IMG/VR virus record: IMGVR_UViG_3300018868_000040
Location: 1 to 26,431 of that record
Length of the DNA stretch: 26,431 nt
DNA from: a virus
Reading direction: 5' to 3' (one strand)
A model generated the notes under the pieces. It worked only from the letters and a program-made list of their open reading frames with translations. It did not search any database and had not been told where the DNA came from. The position numbers and the translations under genes were made by a program. This document shows, piece by piece, positions 1-7,865 of this stretch. Numbering within the stretch: the stretch's first letter is position 1; each line of letters starts with the position of its first letter.

Positions 1-167
1 CCGTTGTGGGGCTCCGCCAGCATCATGCGGGTGATGATGAATCCTGCAATGAAAAAGAACAGGGTCACACCAAATCCACCCGGCACCCATGGTGTCACAA
101 CGTGGCTGACCAGGACGATCAGGATGGCGACAGCACGAAGACCATCAAGAATTGGGATGTATTTCAT
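1..167 (-). CDS. Acyltransferase family 3 (OafA/YrhL-like), N-terminus only
   Basis: The minus strand from an ATG at 167 reads without a stop to the window edge and gives about 55 residues. The start (MKYIPILDGLRAVAI) followed by a hydrophobic helix, then VSHVVTPWVPGGFGVTLFFF and a second helix with AGFIITRMML, is the classic N-terminus of the acyltransferase-3 family: a catalytic His after the first helix, a GG.GV..FF pattern and a (S/A)GF(I/L)I motif. Family members are integral inner-membrane proteins that acylate O-antigen, exopolysaccharide or other surface sugars. The C-terminal part lies outside the window, so the substrate cannot be named. It is a host gene next to the prophage, divergent from the tRNA. 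The start is the only ATG that fits the family N-terminus. Confidence 0.85.
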   Translation of the reverse strand, partial: MKYIPILDGLRAVAILIVLVSHVVTPWVPGGFGVTLFFFIAGFIITRMMLAEPHN

Positions 168-521
168 TGCTTGATGGACGGCACAGGCATACCACTTCAT
201 AAAATTGTTTACGGATTGCAATTGTCGCAAATCGTGGCCCGGAACCATGGCGCAAGATGGCAAAAGTGCGATCCGATAGGCAACAGGGCATCGCATCGGA
301 ACGCAGAATGGCCCTGCTCAAACTCCGCAGCCTCAGGCGTCGATGCGCAAGAACACTTCCATTGGGCGCTTGGCGTCAGAAAATATCCCACCACTCGCCC
401 AATACGTCTCTGCCCCGAGGCCGAGCAACACCCCAGATGCCTGCTTGCAGTCGAAATATTTGAACCCTGCCCAGCGCCAAGCCAAACCCCTCTGGTTTTC
501 CTGCTATAGTTGAGGGCTTCC
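168..521. other. Host intergenic stretch without a recognisable gene
   Basis: This stretch separates the divergent acyltransferase and tRNA genes and should hold their promoters. A TATAGT hexamer at 505-510, 11 bases before the mature tRNA, is a good -10 candidate for the tRNA; no convincing -35 is seen. Short open frames on both strands here have no family features or Shine-Dalgarno sites, so I do not call them genes. Confidence 0.6.
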
Positions 522-612
<91 letters not shown>

Positions 613-636
613 TACACGCGTCACAGACGCTTTAAG

Positions 637-658
637 ACGGCCCTTCGGGGCCGTTTTT
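637..658 (+). terminator. Rho-independent terminator after the tRNA
   Basis: A perfect 7-bp stem ACGGCCC / GGGCCGT closes a TTCG tetraloop and is followed by five T. It ends tRNA transcription before the integrase gene, so integrase should need its own promoter. A TATACT hexamer at 673-678 could be that -10, but no good -35 accompanies it. Confidence 0.88.
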
Positions 659-723
659 CATTGGGGCGCCCCTATACTGACCCGCCGTAACACTCCATTG
701 GCCACCGCTTAAGCGCAGCATTT

Positions 724-747
724 ATGGCCTATGGGATGGCCTATCGA
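724..747 (+). repeat. Two tandem 12-bp repeats just before the integrase gene
   Basis: ATGGCCTAT occurs at 724-732 and again at 736-744, giving two adjacent 12-bp units that match in 9 or 10 positions. They sit between attL and the integrase start, where arm-type integrase sites or excisionase/AlpA sites are common. The function is not shown by the sequence. Confidence 0.6.
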
Positions 748-755
748 AGTCAGTC

Positions 756-1961
756 ATGCCAAAGATCCCCCGCGAGCTGTCCCCCCTGGAGGTTTCCAGG
801 CTCAAGAATGAAGGCGCCCACGCTGTTGGTGGTGTGCCCGGCCTTTACCTGCAGGTGCTGGGGGGATCCAGGTCCTGGGTGTTGAGATTTGTGGTCGGCG
901 GGCGCCGCCGGCGCATGGGCCTCGGGCCATTCCCATCGGTCACACTGGCCGCGGCCAAAGAAAAGGCTCGGGCCGCGCACCAGGTGATCGACCGGGGCGA
1001 GGACCCCATCCAGGCGCGCCGGCACCAGGTCATGACGGCCGAGGCCGCCAATGCCAAGGCCCTCACCTTCAAGAAGGCCGCCGAGCTGTTCATTGCTGCT
1101 CGCGAGGCCGAGTGGAAAAACTCGAAGCACAGACAGCAATGGGAGAACACGCTGGCCACCTACGCTGAGCCGGTGCTGGGTTCGATTGATGTGTCCATGA
1201 TCGAGACCACCCACGTCATGCGGGTGCTGGAGCCGATCTGGCGCGAAAAGACCGAGACCGCAATCAGAGTCAGGGGACGAGTCGAGCAGGTGCTCGACTG
1301 GGCCAAGGTGCGAGGACACCGCAAGGGCGAGAATCCAGCCAGGTGGCGTGGCCACCTGGACCACCTACTGCCGGCGCCGGCAAAGATTGCCAAGGTGACC
1401 CATCATCCAGCGGTGGCGATCGAGGATGCCCCGACCGTTGTAGCCCGCATCGCTGACGCTGTCGGAATGGGTGCCCGGGCCTTGCTATTCCAGGTCCTGA
1501 CTGCGACGAGGTCTGGGGAAGTTCGGGGCGCCGTCTGGTCAGAGATCGATCTGGATGAGTGCCTCTGGACCATTCCGGCCATCCGAATGAAAGCTGGCCG
1601 TGAGCACCGCATCCCCCTCTCCCGCCAGGCTGTAGCCCTGCTGCAGGCCCAGCCGATCATTGACGGGGCAGACCTGATTTTTCCGAGTCAGAAGTTGACC
1701 ATGCTCTCCGACATGAGCCTGACGGCCGTGATGCGCCGGATGAAGCTGGAGGCTGTTCCGCATGGGTTCCGGTCGACGTTCAGGGACTGGGCATCTGAGA
1801 AGACGAGCCACCAAAGTGAAGTGGTCGAGATGGCCCTGGCGCATGCGATTGCTGATAAGACTGAGGCCGCCTACCGGCGGGGCGACCTCTTGGCCAAGCG
1901 CGTGGCCTTGATGCAGGACTGGGCCGACTACTGCCGCCCCATGCCGGTGCCTGCTGCCTGA
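756..1961 (+). CDS. int: Tyrosine integrase (P4-type, DUF4102 arm-binding domain)
   Basis: This 401-residue protein has the full layout of a P4-like site-specific recombinase. An N-terminal arm-binding domain (about 1-90, with the typical GLYLQVL..G.RSWVLRF and MGLGPFPSVTLAAAKEKA patterns) is followed by a SAM-like core-binding domain (about 100-195) and a C-terminal catalytic domain. The catalytic residues are present: Arg252 in TATRSGE, Lys279 in the beta-hairpin, His336 and Arg339 in HGFRSTFRDW, His363, and the nucleophile Tyr373 in EAAYRRG. It should integrate and, with an excision factor, excise the prophage at tRNA-Ser. The length is normal. No strong Shine-Dalgarno precedes the ATG, but the family N-terminus fits this start. 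Its stop abuts the stop of the convergent AlpA-like gene. Confidence 0.96.
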   Translation: MPKIPRELSPLEVSRLKNEGAHAVGGVPGLYLQVLGGSRSWVLRFVVGGRRRRMGLGPFPSVTLAAAKEKARAAHQVIDRGEDPIQARRHQVMTAEAANAKALTFKKAAELFIAAREAEWKNSKHRQQWENTLATYAEPVLGSIDVSMIETTHVMRVLEPIWREKTETAIRVRGRVEQVLDWAKVRGHRKGENPARWRGHLDHLLPAPAKIAKVTHHPAVAIEDAPTVVARIADAVGMGARALLFQVLTATRSGEVRGAVWSEIDLDECLWTIPAIRMKAGREHRIPLSRQAVALLQAQPIIDGADLIFPSQKLTMLSDMSLTAVMRRMKLEAVPHGFRSTFRDWASEKTSHQSEVVEMALAHAIADKTEAAYRRGDLLAKRVALMQDWADYCRPMPVPAA

Positions 1962-2165
1962 TCAGTCCTCGTCGCAGGAGTTTGCTGTGGCTTTGGGCCT
2001 GGTATCGAGCCAGGTCTGCACCTCGGTAGCCACCCAGCCTACAGCGCGGGCGCCCAACTGCCTTGCCAAGGGGAAGTCGTCATCCTTCATCCAGCGGCGC
2101 AGGGTCGTTTCCGAGATTTGCAGCAACTGCAGCAAGGTCTTCTTCCGGTAGATCAATTGGTTCAC
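1962..2165 (-). CDS. AlpA/Cox-like small DNA-binding regulator
   Basis: This 67-residue protein has a single MerR/AlpA-type helix-turn-helix (YRKKTLLQLLQISETTLRRW, about residues 6-25, then a DDDFPLARQLGARAVGWVATEVQTWL wing and helix). The pattern 'recognition helix, F-P-x-x-x-x-L-G-x-R-x-x-G-W, E-V-x-x-W' is typical of the AlpA family, whose members activate integrase or act as excisionase. Being the last gene of the early operon and directly facing the integrase gene supports an excision or integrase-control role. It starts with GTG at 2165, overlapping the previous stop by four bases (GTGA), so it is probably translationally coupled. Its TGA meets the integrase TGA back to back (TGATCA), leaving no room for a terminator between them. 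Confidence 0.9.
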   Translation of the reverse strand: MNQLIYRKKTLLQLLQISETTLRRWMKDDDFPLARQLGARAVGWVATEVQTWLDTRPKATANSCDED

Positions 2166-2524
2166 AGCTCACCTCCAGTAACCACATATCCATGACGACG
2201 CAGCAGCTTGGCCGCGTCTCTCAACTTGGTCTGCATCTGAACGTCATAGGCCCAGCTCCAGTGGAATTGGCCCTCCCGGGCCACGATCCTGCCGAGTCTG
2301 ATGTCGTTTTTCAGAAGGGCCCAGACCCGGCCTGATGCGCCCGGCACATCCAGTGCCACCGAGATCTGTTGGGCTGTGAGTGGCCCCTGGACCTTGACCA
2401 TGGCTCTGATGCGCTCGGTCAATGATGGCGAACGCTCAACAGGATCAGCAGCTCGCACATGAGGCCAAGCCGCATAGGGTCGACCTGTGAGACCGCATGC
2501 CATCCTCTCAATTGCGTTGTTCAT
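2162..2524 (-). CDS. Small phage protein, possible winged-helix
   Basis: I do not recognise this 120-residue family. The middle (about 32-90: SLTERIRAMVKVQGPLTAQQ, then ISVALDVP and helix-rich sequence ending REGQFHW) has the look of a winged helix-turn-helix: a 'x-L-T-A-Q-Q-I-S-x-x-L' helix pair and a 'G-R-I-V-A-R-E-G-x-F' wing. A DNA-binding role is therefore possible but not proven. The frame is open much further upstream, but the ATG at 2524 is preferred because it overlaps the stop of the zinc-ribbon gene by one base (TGATG) and follows the purine-rich AGAAGGGCGG. It belongs to the early operon. Confidence 0.75.
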   Translation of the reverse strand: MNNAIERMACGLTGRPYAAWPHVRAADPVERSPSLTERIRAMVKVQGPLTAQQISVALDVPGASGRVWALLKNDIRLGRIVAREGQFHWSWAYDVQMQTKLRDAAKLLRRHGYVVTGGEL

Positions 2525-2982
2525 CAGGCACCGCCCTTCTGAGCTTCCTTGAACCCCTTCATGTACCAAAGCTCCAGAATATGGACAAACCTCTCGGTGT
2601 CGCTGGACCAAAGGCCGCGCCAAGACCTTCCAGCCTGGACGTGCAGCCTCGCCTTCTCCCGAATGACGGAATCGGTCAGCAGGGCCTGTTCTGGCAGCCC
2701 TTCGTCTGCAGCGGCCTCCGGTTTTGCAGACTTCCCACAAAACGGGCAGAACGACCAGACCATGTTGCCGGACATCTTTTTGGGCCTGTACTCGCCGGTC
2801 TTCTTCACCGGGTGGTCAGCGGTAGCCGTTATCTGCACGGCGCCCTGGTGGGTCATCTTGTTGCCGATGATGGCGAAGCCGTAGCCGCCCAGGGTGACCT
2901 TGTGGTTCTTGGCATCCGGGTGCTGCTTGACGTGGCGTTCGGTCAGCTTGGCCTCCAGCTCGGCCTTGCAATTGCAGTTCAT
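2524..2982 (-). CDS. Zinc-ribbon-like phage protein of unknown function
   Basis: The 152-residue product has Cys3 and Cys5 at the very N-terminus and a CPFCGK knuckle at Cys79/Cys82, suggesting one zinc site built from both ends of the N-terminal half. The segment between them (HKVTLGGYGFAIIGNKMTHQ and on) looks like a small beta domain. The C-terminal part is helical, with a conserved-looking RSWRGLWSSDTERFVHILEL stretch. No enzymatic motif is visible. Its start overlaps the stop of the upstream kinase-like gene by four bases (ATGA) and its stop overlaps the next start, so it is a co-translated member of the early operon. Confidence 0.82.
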   Translation of the reverse strand: MNCNCKAELEAKLTERHVKQHPDAKNHKVTLGGYGFAIIGNKMTHQGAVQITATADHPVKKTGEYRPKKMSGNMVWSFCPFCGKSAKPEAAADEGLPEQALLTDSVIREKARLHVQAGRSWRGLWSSDTERFVHILELWYMKGFKEAQKGGA

Positions 2983-3632
2983 CGTACGACCTCCTCGAGA
3001 GCCAACTTGCCCAGCAGTTCGACCACGCTGTCGGCCAGGGCCTGCAGGGAGCCATCGTTCAGGATGTCGAAATCCGCCTTGATGCGGTGGTGCTGCTCGC
3101 TCACATGGCCAGCGGTGTCGGCAGGCAGGCAGGCCAACTGGGGGCGGTGCACTCGCGCCACCTTGGCTCCCAGGGCCCGCAACATCTCCTCCTCAACCGG
3201 GTCGCGCAGATCCGTGACAACGATGCGGGTCCATCCGGTACCGATCTGGCGCCCGATCCAGCGTTCGACGATCGAGGCGTAGTAGGTTGGAGAGAACCGG
3301 CGCTTGTAGGAGGCCCAGCGCTGCAGCACCCAGCGCGGGCTGCGCGGTGCGGTCAGGAGGTCACCACCATCAGCAATCCAGCGCGCAAAGCCTGGGTCGC
3401 TGCACATGCCGGCGGCCAGGGCCGGCAGCGGGGTTTCCTTGGTGGGGCGGTGGGTGAGCATGCGGATATCGATCCGCCAGGCCTCTGCGACCTCGCGGCG
3501 CAGGGCATCAGCAAAGGCAATGCGCACGAAGCCCTGCTGTGGGGCCAGTACATCGGCCACGGTGTCTTTGCCCACGTCGGGGCGGCCTGTGAGGGCCAGG
3601 ATCAGCGCAGGCGTTGCAGAGGGTCGTTTCAT
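2979..3632 (-). CDS. Phage deoxynucleoside monophosphate kinase-like P-loop protein
   Basis: The 217-residue protein carries a Walker A loop GRPDVGKDT (16-24) immediately after a first beta strand (ALILALTG). The Asp after the Lys (GKDT) is typical of phage dNMP kinases and dephospho-CoA-kinase-like folds. Downstream features also fit: FADALRREV (about 46-54), an Arg-rich lid-like middle, and a VVTDLRDPVEEEMLRALGA strand-helix in which Asp-Leu-Arg is usual in this group. The likely role is phosphorylating (possibly modified) dNMPs for phage DNA synthesis. The frame extends to a TTG at 3650, but ATG 3632 has a proper AGGAG eight bases upstream. It lies downstream of the primase-helicase gene, which suits nucleotide supply. 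Confidence 0.8.
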   Translation of the reverse strand: MKRPSATPALILALTGRPDVGKDTVADVLAPQQGFVRIAFADALRREVAEAWRIDIRMLTHRPTKETPLPALAAGMCSDPGFARWIADGGDLLTAPRSPRWVLQRWASYKRRFSPTYYASIVERWIGRQIGTGWTRIVVTDLRDPVEEEMLRALGAKVARVHRPQLACLPADTAGHVSEQHHRIKADFDILNDGSLQALADSVVELLGKLALEEVVR

Positions 3633-3657
3633 GAGTAGATCTCCTGTCAAAAGTGGT

Positions 3658-3912
3658 TCAGTCGTCGCGGTCGCCGGCGGCGGCTCGCTTCACATCGGTG
3701 GTCAGCCCATAGGGCCTGGTCATGGGGTAAGGGGGTGGCACAGTCCGCTGCATCTGTCGCGTGGCCGGGCTGCGGGTCCGCAACATGGCCTCCAGACGCA
3801 CCAGACGCATGGCGATCGGGTCAGCCATCACCTGGTCAAAGTCCTGCGGCCAGGCCGCACAGCAGCGCCGGTAGCGCATGGACTCCCAAGCAGCTCGCAG
3901 ATCCGCGCTCAT
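3658..3912 (-). CDS. Small phage protein of unknown function
   Basis: This 84-residue protein (MSADLRAAWESMRYRRCCAA ...) is basic, with a helical N-terminal half and a Pro/Arg-rich C-terminal tail; no motif is recognised. The open frame continues upstream to 4137, but the ATG at 3912 overlaps the stop of the 69-residue gene by four bases (ATGA), the pattern used throughout this operon, and the longer version would read over two other genes. It precedes the kinase-like gene by 25 bases. Confidence 0.7.
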   Translation of the reverse strand: MSADLRAAWESMRYRRCCAAWPQDFDQVMADPIAMRLVRLEAMLRTRSPATRQMQRTVPPPYPMTRPYGLTTDVKRAAAGDRDD

Positions 3913-4118
3913 CTGCCACCCCGGGCCGTGAGAGGCATGGGCACCACCGTGGTGGGCTCCAGATCCAGAGAGGCCTGTGGTGGCAGCGAAGCCTTCAAGG
4001 AGGCCTGTTCGCGTCTGATTCGGGCAAAGGTCTTGCGGATGTCGGTCGCCGCGGAGTTGCGGTACCGAAAGGCCTTGTCTGTGATGCCCAGGGTGGGCAT
4101 GGTCTTGGTGATTGGCAC
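3909..4118 (-). CDS. Small basic phage protein of unknown function
   Basis: The 69-residue product has a basic helical stretch (SAATDIRKTFARIRREQASL) and a Pro-rich tail ending in RGGR. It starts with GTG at 4118, preceded by a strong AGGAGG seven bases away, one of the best ribosome-binding sites of the operon. It begins 15 bases after the primase-helicase stop. An overlapping frame from 4137 lacks such a site and is rejected. No function can be assigned. Confidence 0.72.
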   Translation of the reverse strand: MPITKTMPTLGITDKAFRYRNSAATDIRKTFARIRREQASLKASLPPQASLDLEPTTVVPMPLTARGGR

Positions 4119-4133
4119 GGTCGATCCTCCTGG

Positions 4134-6962
4134 TCATGGCTTGCGGGATGGCTTGGATGGGGACTCGAAAACCCAGCAGTGCACCGCCCTGCCCTGTTCC
4201 ACCGCGGGGGCTTCTTCGCCAGGCTTGTATGGCTTGTTGTTCCGGGTTCTGATCGCGCTGTTGACGGTCTTCACGTCGACAAAGCGGCGGGCTTTGCTGG
4301 TGCGCAGCACCTTCTTCAGCTCGGCCAGGACGGGGATCTGTTGGCGATGCTGGGCCGCCATTTCCACGAACTCGTTCAGGTTCACCGCGATCTGCTGTTG
4401 ATCCCTGCTGTGGTCCAGGCGAGGCATGTCCCTGGGGCCCGCTGCCGTCGCCAGTGGGATGCCATTGAGGTAATCGAAGGCCTCCCAGAACTCCTGCACC
4501 AGCGGGTGATCAGAATTGATCGACTGCTGCCGCTCCTGGGCCATGGCGACCACCTGCTGCTGCACCTGTTCCATTTGCTGATCCGAGATCCGGACCACCC
4601 GGCGCATGAGCTGAGCCATGGCCAAGAGCTGGGCATGGTTCTTGGCAATCCGAGGCTTGTGGATGCCGTCAGTGGCCAGCAGTGCCTTGGTGTGCTGTTC
4701 TGTCAGCGGCACCATTTCCGCCATCACCTCCGTTTCACGCTTGAGCGCTTCCAGGATGAAACCGCTCACGCCTTCGATCGCGACCTTCTCCAATGCCTTG
4801 GCGCTCTCGTAGCTGGCAGGGGTGAAGCCCCGCGTGTCGAAGGTCATGTGGCAGATCCGCTCCATGATCGGCTGGCTGGCCTGCACCTGGTTGTTCTGGC
4901 TGATGACGATCGAGGCCCGGAATGGCGGGTCGTAGGTCTCGTTACCGCCCGTCTTAACCCCGGTGGTCCGGATGCTGTTGCCGTTGTATGCGTCCTTGAG
5001 CTCATCCCAGTCGAACGCCTTCACGTGGGCCTGGCCACCGGTCTTTGTCTCCCGGTCGGATTCGATCAGCACGATCGGCAGGTTGCTGACCTGGGTAAAG
5101 GTGCGCAGGCGGCCCGCCGAGGTGGACTTCGACGGGTCGAACCCCTCATAGTCCCGGCCAAACAGCTTCCAGAGGAACTGGATCAGCGTGGACTTGCCTG
5201 CACCAGGCTCGCCGACGATCTCCAGGAATGGCCAGCTCTTCTGTTCCTCGCGGATCTGCTCGGCAAACAAGCTGCCGAACCAATATGCGAGGGCGATGTA
5301 GCCCTTTGCACCAAACGCAGACCAGAGGTGATTGATCCAGCCGCGCTCGTAGGAGTCGGTGCGGGTGTTGATGTCCAGGGCGATCGAGCGCTGCAGGCTC
5401 TTGATCGACAGCTTCTCGAAGTCGAAATAGTCCTCGCTGTTGGCGTCATGGACCTGGCCACCACGCACTGCAACCTTGCCCAGCAGGTAGGTCTTGTGCG
5501 CGGCGCTGTAGCCGATGAAGTCGACCGTCTGGACGATCTTGATGTTGTCCAGTTGGCGCTGCATCATCCGCTCGAGCTGGGGGCTGGAGCCGCTGTAGAT
5601 CGCCCCTGCGGCCATGTGCAGCAACTGCTTCTTGAACTCGCTGGCGGTGGTCAGTTGGCCCGCAGTGAAAGTGCCCTTGACCACACCACCGTCGTGGGGG
5701 AAGGAAACACGGAAGTAGTACCAGGCCTCCTGTGTCACCTCATTGCGTTGGTAGTACAGGGCCTGGGGCAGGCAGTTCGCGATCGGCTGCAGCACGTTGG
5801 CCTCGCGCACCGCTTTCTCGCGCAGCTCCTCATCGCTCAGTGGCTCGGCCTTGCCATCACTGATCGCCTCCTCAATAGCGTCGCGGGCCTTCGCGTAGCG
5901 CTCAAGATCCAGCTTGAACCAATACAGCCGGTTGTTGAACGACAGATCGAACTCAGTCTTCGACTCGTGGTTGTAGATCAGCAGGGCTTTGTCCAGTGCG
6001 CTGCGGGCAATCAGCAGGGCACCTTGGTAGAGGTACTCGTCCAGGTGTTCCCGCTCCAGCTTGTCGCGCTGGTGCATGTCATTCCAGTCCAGCTTGGCGC
6101 GGCCTTTCTGGAGGATTTGGGCCGCCTCGCACTTCCAGCCAGCAGCTCGGGCGCGCTCCACGTGTTTCAAGGTGAAGGCTCGGCCGGCCTTGTCGCCGTC
6201 GAGAGCCCAAACCAGCGTGGGCATGGCCACGGTGCTGCCCTGGCGGGCCAGCAAGGCCTGCAGCTCGGCCAGGGCATGCTCCGGGTAGTTGTTGCAGCTC
6301 AGAAGCGCCACAGCAGCCACACCATGGTGGGCCAGGGAGATGGCGTCGAAGATCCCCTCCACCAGCCACAGCTCGGTGGGGGGCTTTGGCGCGTCGGCTT
6401 GGGCCTGGGGCCCGAGGTCCACGAATGACAGGTCGGGCAACGACCACCAGTACCCCTGGTAGGTGCCGCCGTACTTGAAGTTGGCCTTCTTCTTGCCGAA
6501 GCGCCAGGGGCGATCGATCAGGCGTTCCCACCAGGTGTCCGCGACGGCAAAGCGCACCGTGGCAGATCCGGCGCCACGGCCATGGTCGGCGTCCTGGTCG
6601 AAGTAGGCCTCCTGCGTGAACAGACCTTTCACCTTGGCCAGGTCAAAACCCCGGGCCTGGGTGAGGTAGGCCTCGGCCGCAGCGTTGGGGTTGCGCTCCT
6701 CCGGAGGCTTGGCCATCTCGGGCACCTGGTAGCGATCAGTCCAGCTCTCGAACAGATCTGGGTAGAGCTCCTTGGCGTGGGCTTCCCAGCCGCAATTGTT
6801 CAGGCGCTCGCACCGGACCACCCAGGGGGAGTCGGCAAAGGTCCAGAGGCTTTTTTCATTGCACTGGGGGCACTTCCCCTTGCGCATGTGCTTGCCCTTC
6901 GGCGGCTTGAAGTCGTAGTCGGCCTTCAACCGCGCGGCAATGTCGTCCAGAAGGTCAGCCAT
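4134..6962 (-). CDS. Phage bifunctional primase-helicase (zinc-binding, Toprim and P-loop ATPase)
   Basis: This 942-residue protein combines the parts needed to start replication. Residues 31-57 hold a DnaG/T7 gp4-like zinc site (Cys31, Cys34, Cys51, Cys57). A Toprim domain follows at about 196-290, with the catalytic Glu202 in LVEGIFDA and Asp255-Gly-Asp257 in WALDGDKAG. The C-terminal half contains a Walker A GEPGAGKST (584-592) and a Walker B-like strand LPIVLIESD (628-636) of a AAA+/SF3-like helicase, then a helical tail. It should synthesise primers and unwind phage DNA, replacing the P2 A/B replication system. The start ATG at 6962 overlaps the previous stop by one base (TGATG). The central 300-560 region is not assigned to a family. 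Family recognition is solid; exact mechanism is inferred. Confidence 0.92.
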   Translation of the reverse strand: MADLLDDIAARLKADYDFKPPKGKHMRKGKCPQCNEKSLWTFADSPWVVRCERLNNCGWEAHAKELYPDLFESWTDRYQVPEMAKPPEERNPNAAAEAYLTQARGFDLAKVKGLFTQEAYFDQDADHGRGAGSATVRFAVADTWWERLIDRPWRFGKKKANFKYGGTYQGYWWSLPDLSFVDLGPQAQADAPKPPTELWLVEGIFDAISLAHHGVAAVALLSCNNYPEHALAELQALLARQGSTVAMPTLVWALDGDKAGRAFTLKHVERARAAGWKCEAAQILQKGRAKLDWNDMHQRDKLEREHLDEYLYQGALLIARSALDKALLIYNHESKTEFDLSFNNRLYWFKLDLERYAKARDAIEEAISDGKAEPLSDEELREKAVREANVLQPIANCLPQALYYQRNEVTQEAWYYFRVSFPHDGGVVKGTFTAGQLTTASEFKKQLLHMAAGAIYSGSSPQLERMMQRQLDNIKIVQTVDFIGYSAAHKTYLLGKVAVRGGQVHDANSEDYFDFEKLSIKSLQRSIALDINTRTDSYERGWINHLWSAFGAKGYIALAYWFGSLFAEQIREEQKSWPFLEIVGEPGAGKSTLIQFLWKLFGRDYEGFDPSKSTSAGRLRTFTQVSNLPIVLIESDRETKTGGQAHVKAFDWDELKDAYNGNSIRTTGVKTGGNETYDPPFRASIVISQNNQVQASQPIMERICHMTFDTRGFTPASYESAKALEKVAIEGVSGFILEALKRETEVMAEMVPLTEQHTKALLATDGIHKPRIAKNHAQLLAMAQLMRRVVRISDQQMEQVQQQVVAMAQERQQSINSDHPLVQEFWEAFDYLNGIPLATAAGPRDMPRLDHSRDQQQIAVNLNEFVEMAAQHRQQIPVLAELKKVLRTSKARRFVDVKTVNSAIRTRNNKPYKPGEEAPAVEQGRAVHCWVFESPSKPSRKP

Positions 6963-7120
6963 CAGCGGGTGCCTCCGATCAGACGGATGGCGCTGATGTA
7001 CCAGGCGTCGCCGTAGAGCTGCTCAATCCAGGCCATGGCCTGCAGGCGGTTGCCAGCGCCGTGGACCACCAGGCGGCGCCGGCGGTGGTGCATGTCGAAG
7101 TGGGTCACGCGGAAGGTCAT
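6962..7120 (-). CDS. Small early-operon protein of unknown function
   Basis: This 52-residue protein (MTFRVTHFDMHHRRRRLVVH ...) has a beta-type N-terminus, a His/Arg-rich stretch, and a helix followed by a GDAWYISAIRLIG strand. The pattern resembles small conserved proteins found beside phage primase genes, but I cannot name it. The start at 7120 overlaps the upstream stop by four bases (ATGA), and its stop overlaps the primase-helicase start by one base. A longer version starting at 7177 would overlap the neighbour by 61 bases and is not preferred. Confidence 0.72.
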   Translation of the reverse strand: MTFRVTHFDMHHRRRRLVVHGAGNRLQAMAWIEQLYGDAWYISAIRLIGGTR

Positions 7121-7470
7121 GGCGCCCTCCGTTCCAGCGGTGGCAGTGCCGACTTCTTCACGGCCCCCTTCATGCACCAGTCGTAGGCCAGGTGCTCAAA
7201 GCGGGCGCCCATGTCGGTCACGCCATACAGGCGGTTCAGAAGGTCATGCACCTCGGCCTTTGGGCTCGCATCCATGCGCAGCACCGCCAGGCAGTCATTC
7301 AGGTGGCGCTCGTCCAGCAGTCGCAGGTCGGTCAAATCGAAGCGAAAGCGCTGGCCGTTGTACAGGCCCAGCAACAGAGCCGCGCACACCTTCGCGCCCC
7401 CATGGAATCCCTGGGCTGTTTGCCACAGGCGATCCAGAGCCGCCAGTGGATCTTGTGACGATGTATTCAT
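7117..7470 (-). CDS. DUF7673-like phage protein
   Basis: The 117-residue protein has the sequence pattern I associate with DUF7673 phage proteins: a helical N-terminus (ALDRLWQTAQGFHGGAKVCA), LLLGLYNGQRFRFDLTDLRLLD, then a 'VLRMDASPKAEVHDLLNR' helix. Function is unknown for the family. The ATG at 7470 overlaps the preceding stop by four bases; the same frame is open to 7836, but that extension is low-complexity Arg/Pro sequence, a shadow of the gene on the neighbouring frame. The C-terminus (KKSALPPLERRAP) overlaps the next start. Family name from memory, moderate certainty. Confidence 0.75.
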   Translation of the reverse strand: MNTSSQDPLAALDRLWQTAQGFHGGAKVCAALLLGLYNGQRFRFDLTDLRLLDERHLNDCLAVLRMDASPKAEVHDLLNRLYGVTDMGARFEHLAYDWCMKGAVKKSALPPLERRAP

Positions 7471-7778
7471 GCCGCCCTCCGAGCTGGACGGGTGTTCATC
7501 GAGCGGGCCCGGGCAGCAGCTCGCTGGAGCTGGCCAGCCAGCTCTTCGGCCTCGTTCGCGGTCAGGTTGAACTGGAGCTGAAACGGGCCGCTGGCGGCAT
7601 TGACGTACACCGATGCGTCGCCGCCGATCCGCCCGTTGCGGTAGGAATAGACGCCCAGCGAGCTGCCAAGGTCTTTCTCTTCGGGGTGGCCCATGCGGCC
7701 GTGGTGCAGGGCGGGCTGTTCCTCTTGCCAGTGGTTGCCACCGGCATCGATCACTGGGGTCAGATGGGGTTTTGACAT
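7467..7778 (-). CDS. Phage protein of unknown function
   Basis: This 103-residue protein has a beta-rich middle (LGVYSYRNGRIGGDASVYVN, then GPFQLQFNLTANEAEELAGQ) and a basic helical tail (LQRAAARARSMNTRPARRAA). It resembles small single-domain phage proteins but I recognise no family. The ATG at 7778 has only a weak purine stretch (GAAGAAAG) upstream. Its stop overlaps the next start (ATGA). The 87-base gap before it holds a strong hairpin, so its expression may be set separately from the Ogr-like gene. Confidence 0.78.
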   Translation of the reverse strand: MSKPHLTPVIDAGGNHWQEEQPALHHGRMGHPEEKDLGSSLGVYSYRNGRIGGDASVYVNAASGPFQLQFNLTANEAEELAGQLQRAAARARSMNTRPARRAA

Positions 7779-7810
7779 CGAATTGACTTTCTTCAGGGTG
7801 AGCGAATCCC

Positions 7811-7834
7811 GCAGAGCCTGAAAACAGGCTCCGC
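7811..7834 (-). other. Inverted repeat (hairpin) between the ogr-like gene and the next gene
   Basis: GCAGAGCCTG and CAGGCTCCGC form a 10-bp stem with a single mismatch around an AAAA (UUUU in the transcript) loop. No T-run follows on the minus strand, so it does not look like a simple terminator. It may be an RNA processing or stability element within the early transcript. Confidence 0.5.
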
Positions 7835-7865
7835 AAGGGGTGTTTGCGATTGGGGTAGGCGGCGT

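Noticed and set aside
209-394. Minus-strand 61-codon frame in the host intergenic stretch
   Set aside because: No Shine-Dalgarno site, no recognisable motif, Cys/His-rich composition looks random; lies where promoters are expected.
3735-6428. Very long plus-strand open frame (897 codons) opposite the primase-helicase
   Set aside because: The product has no family features and mirrors the codon structure of the minus-strand gene, whose zinc, Toprim and P-loop motifs are clear. High G+C makes such antisense frames common.
7811-7834. Hairpin as a rho-independent terminator
   Set aside because: There is no T-run after the stem in either direction; kept only as an unassigned hairpin.
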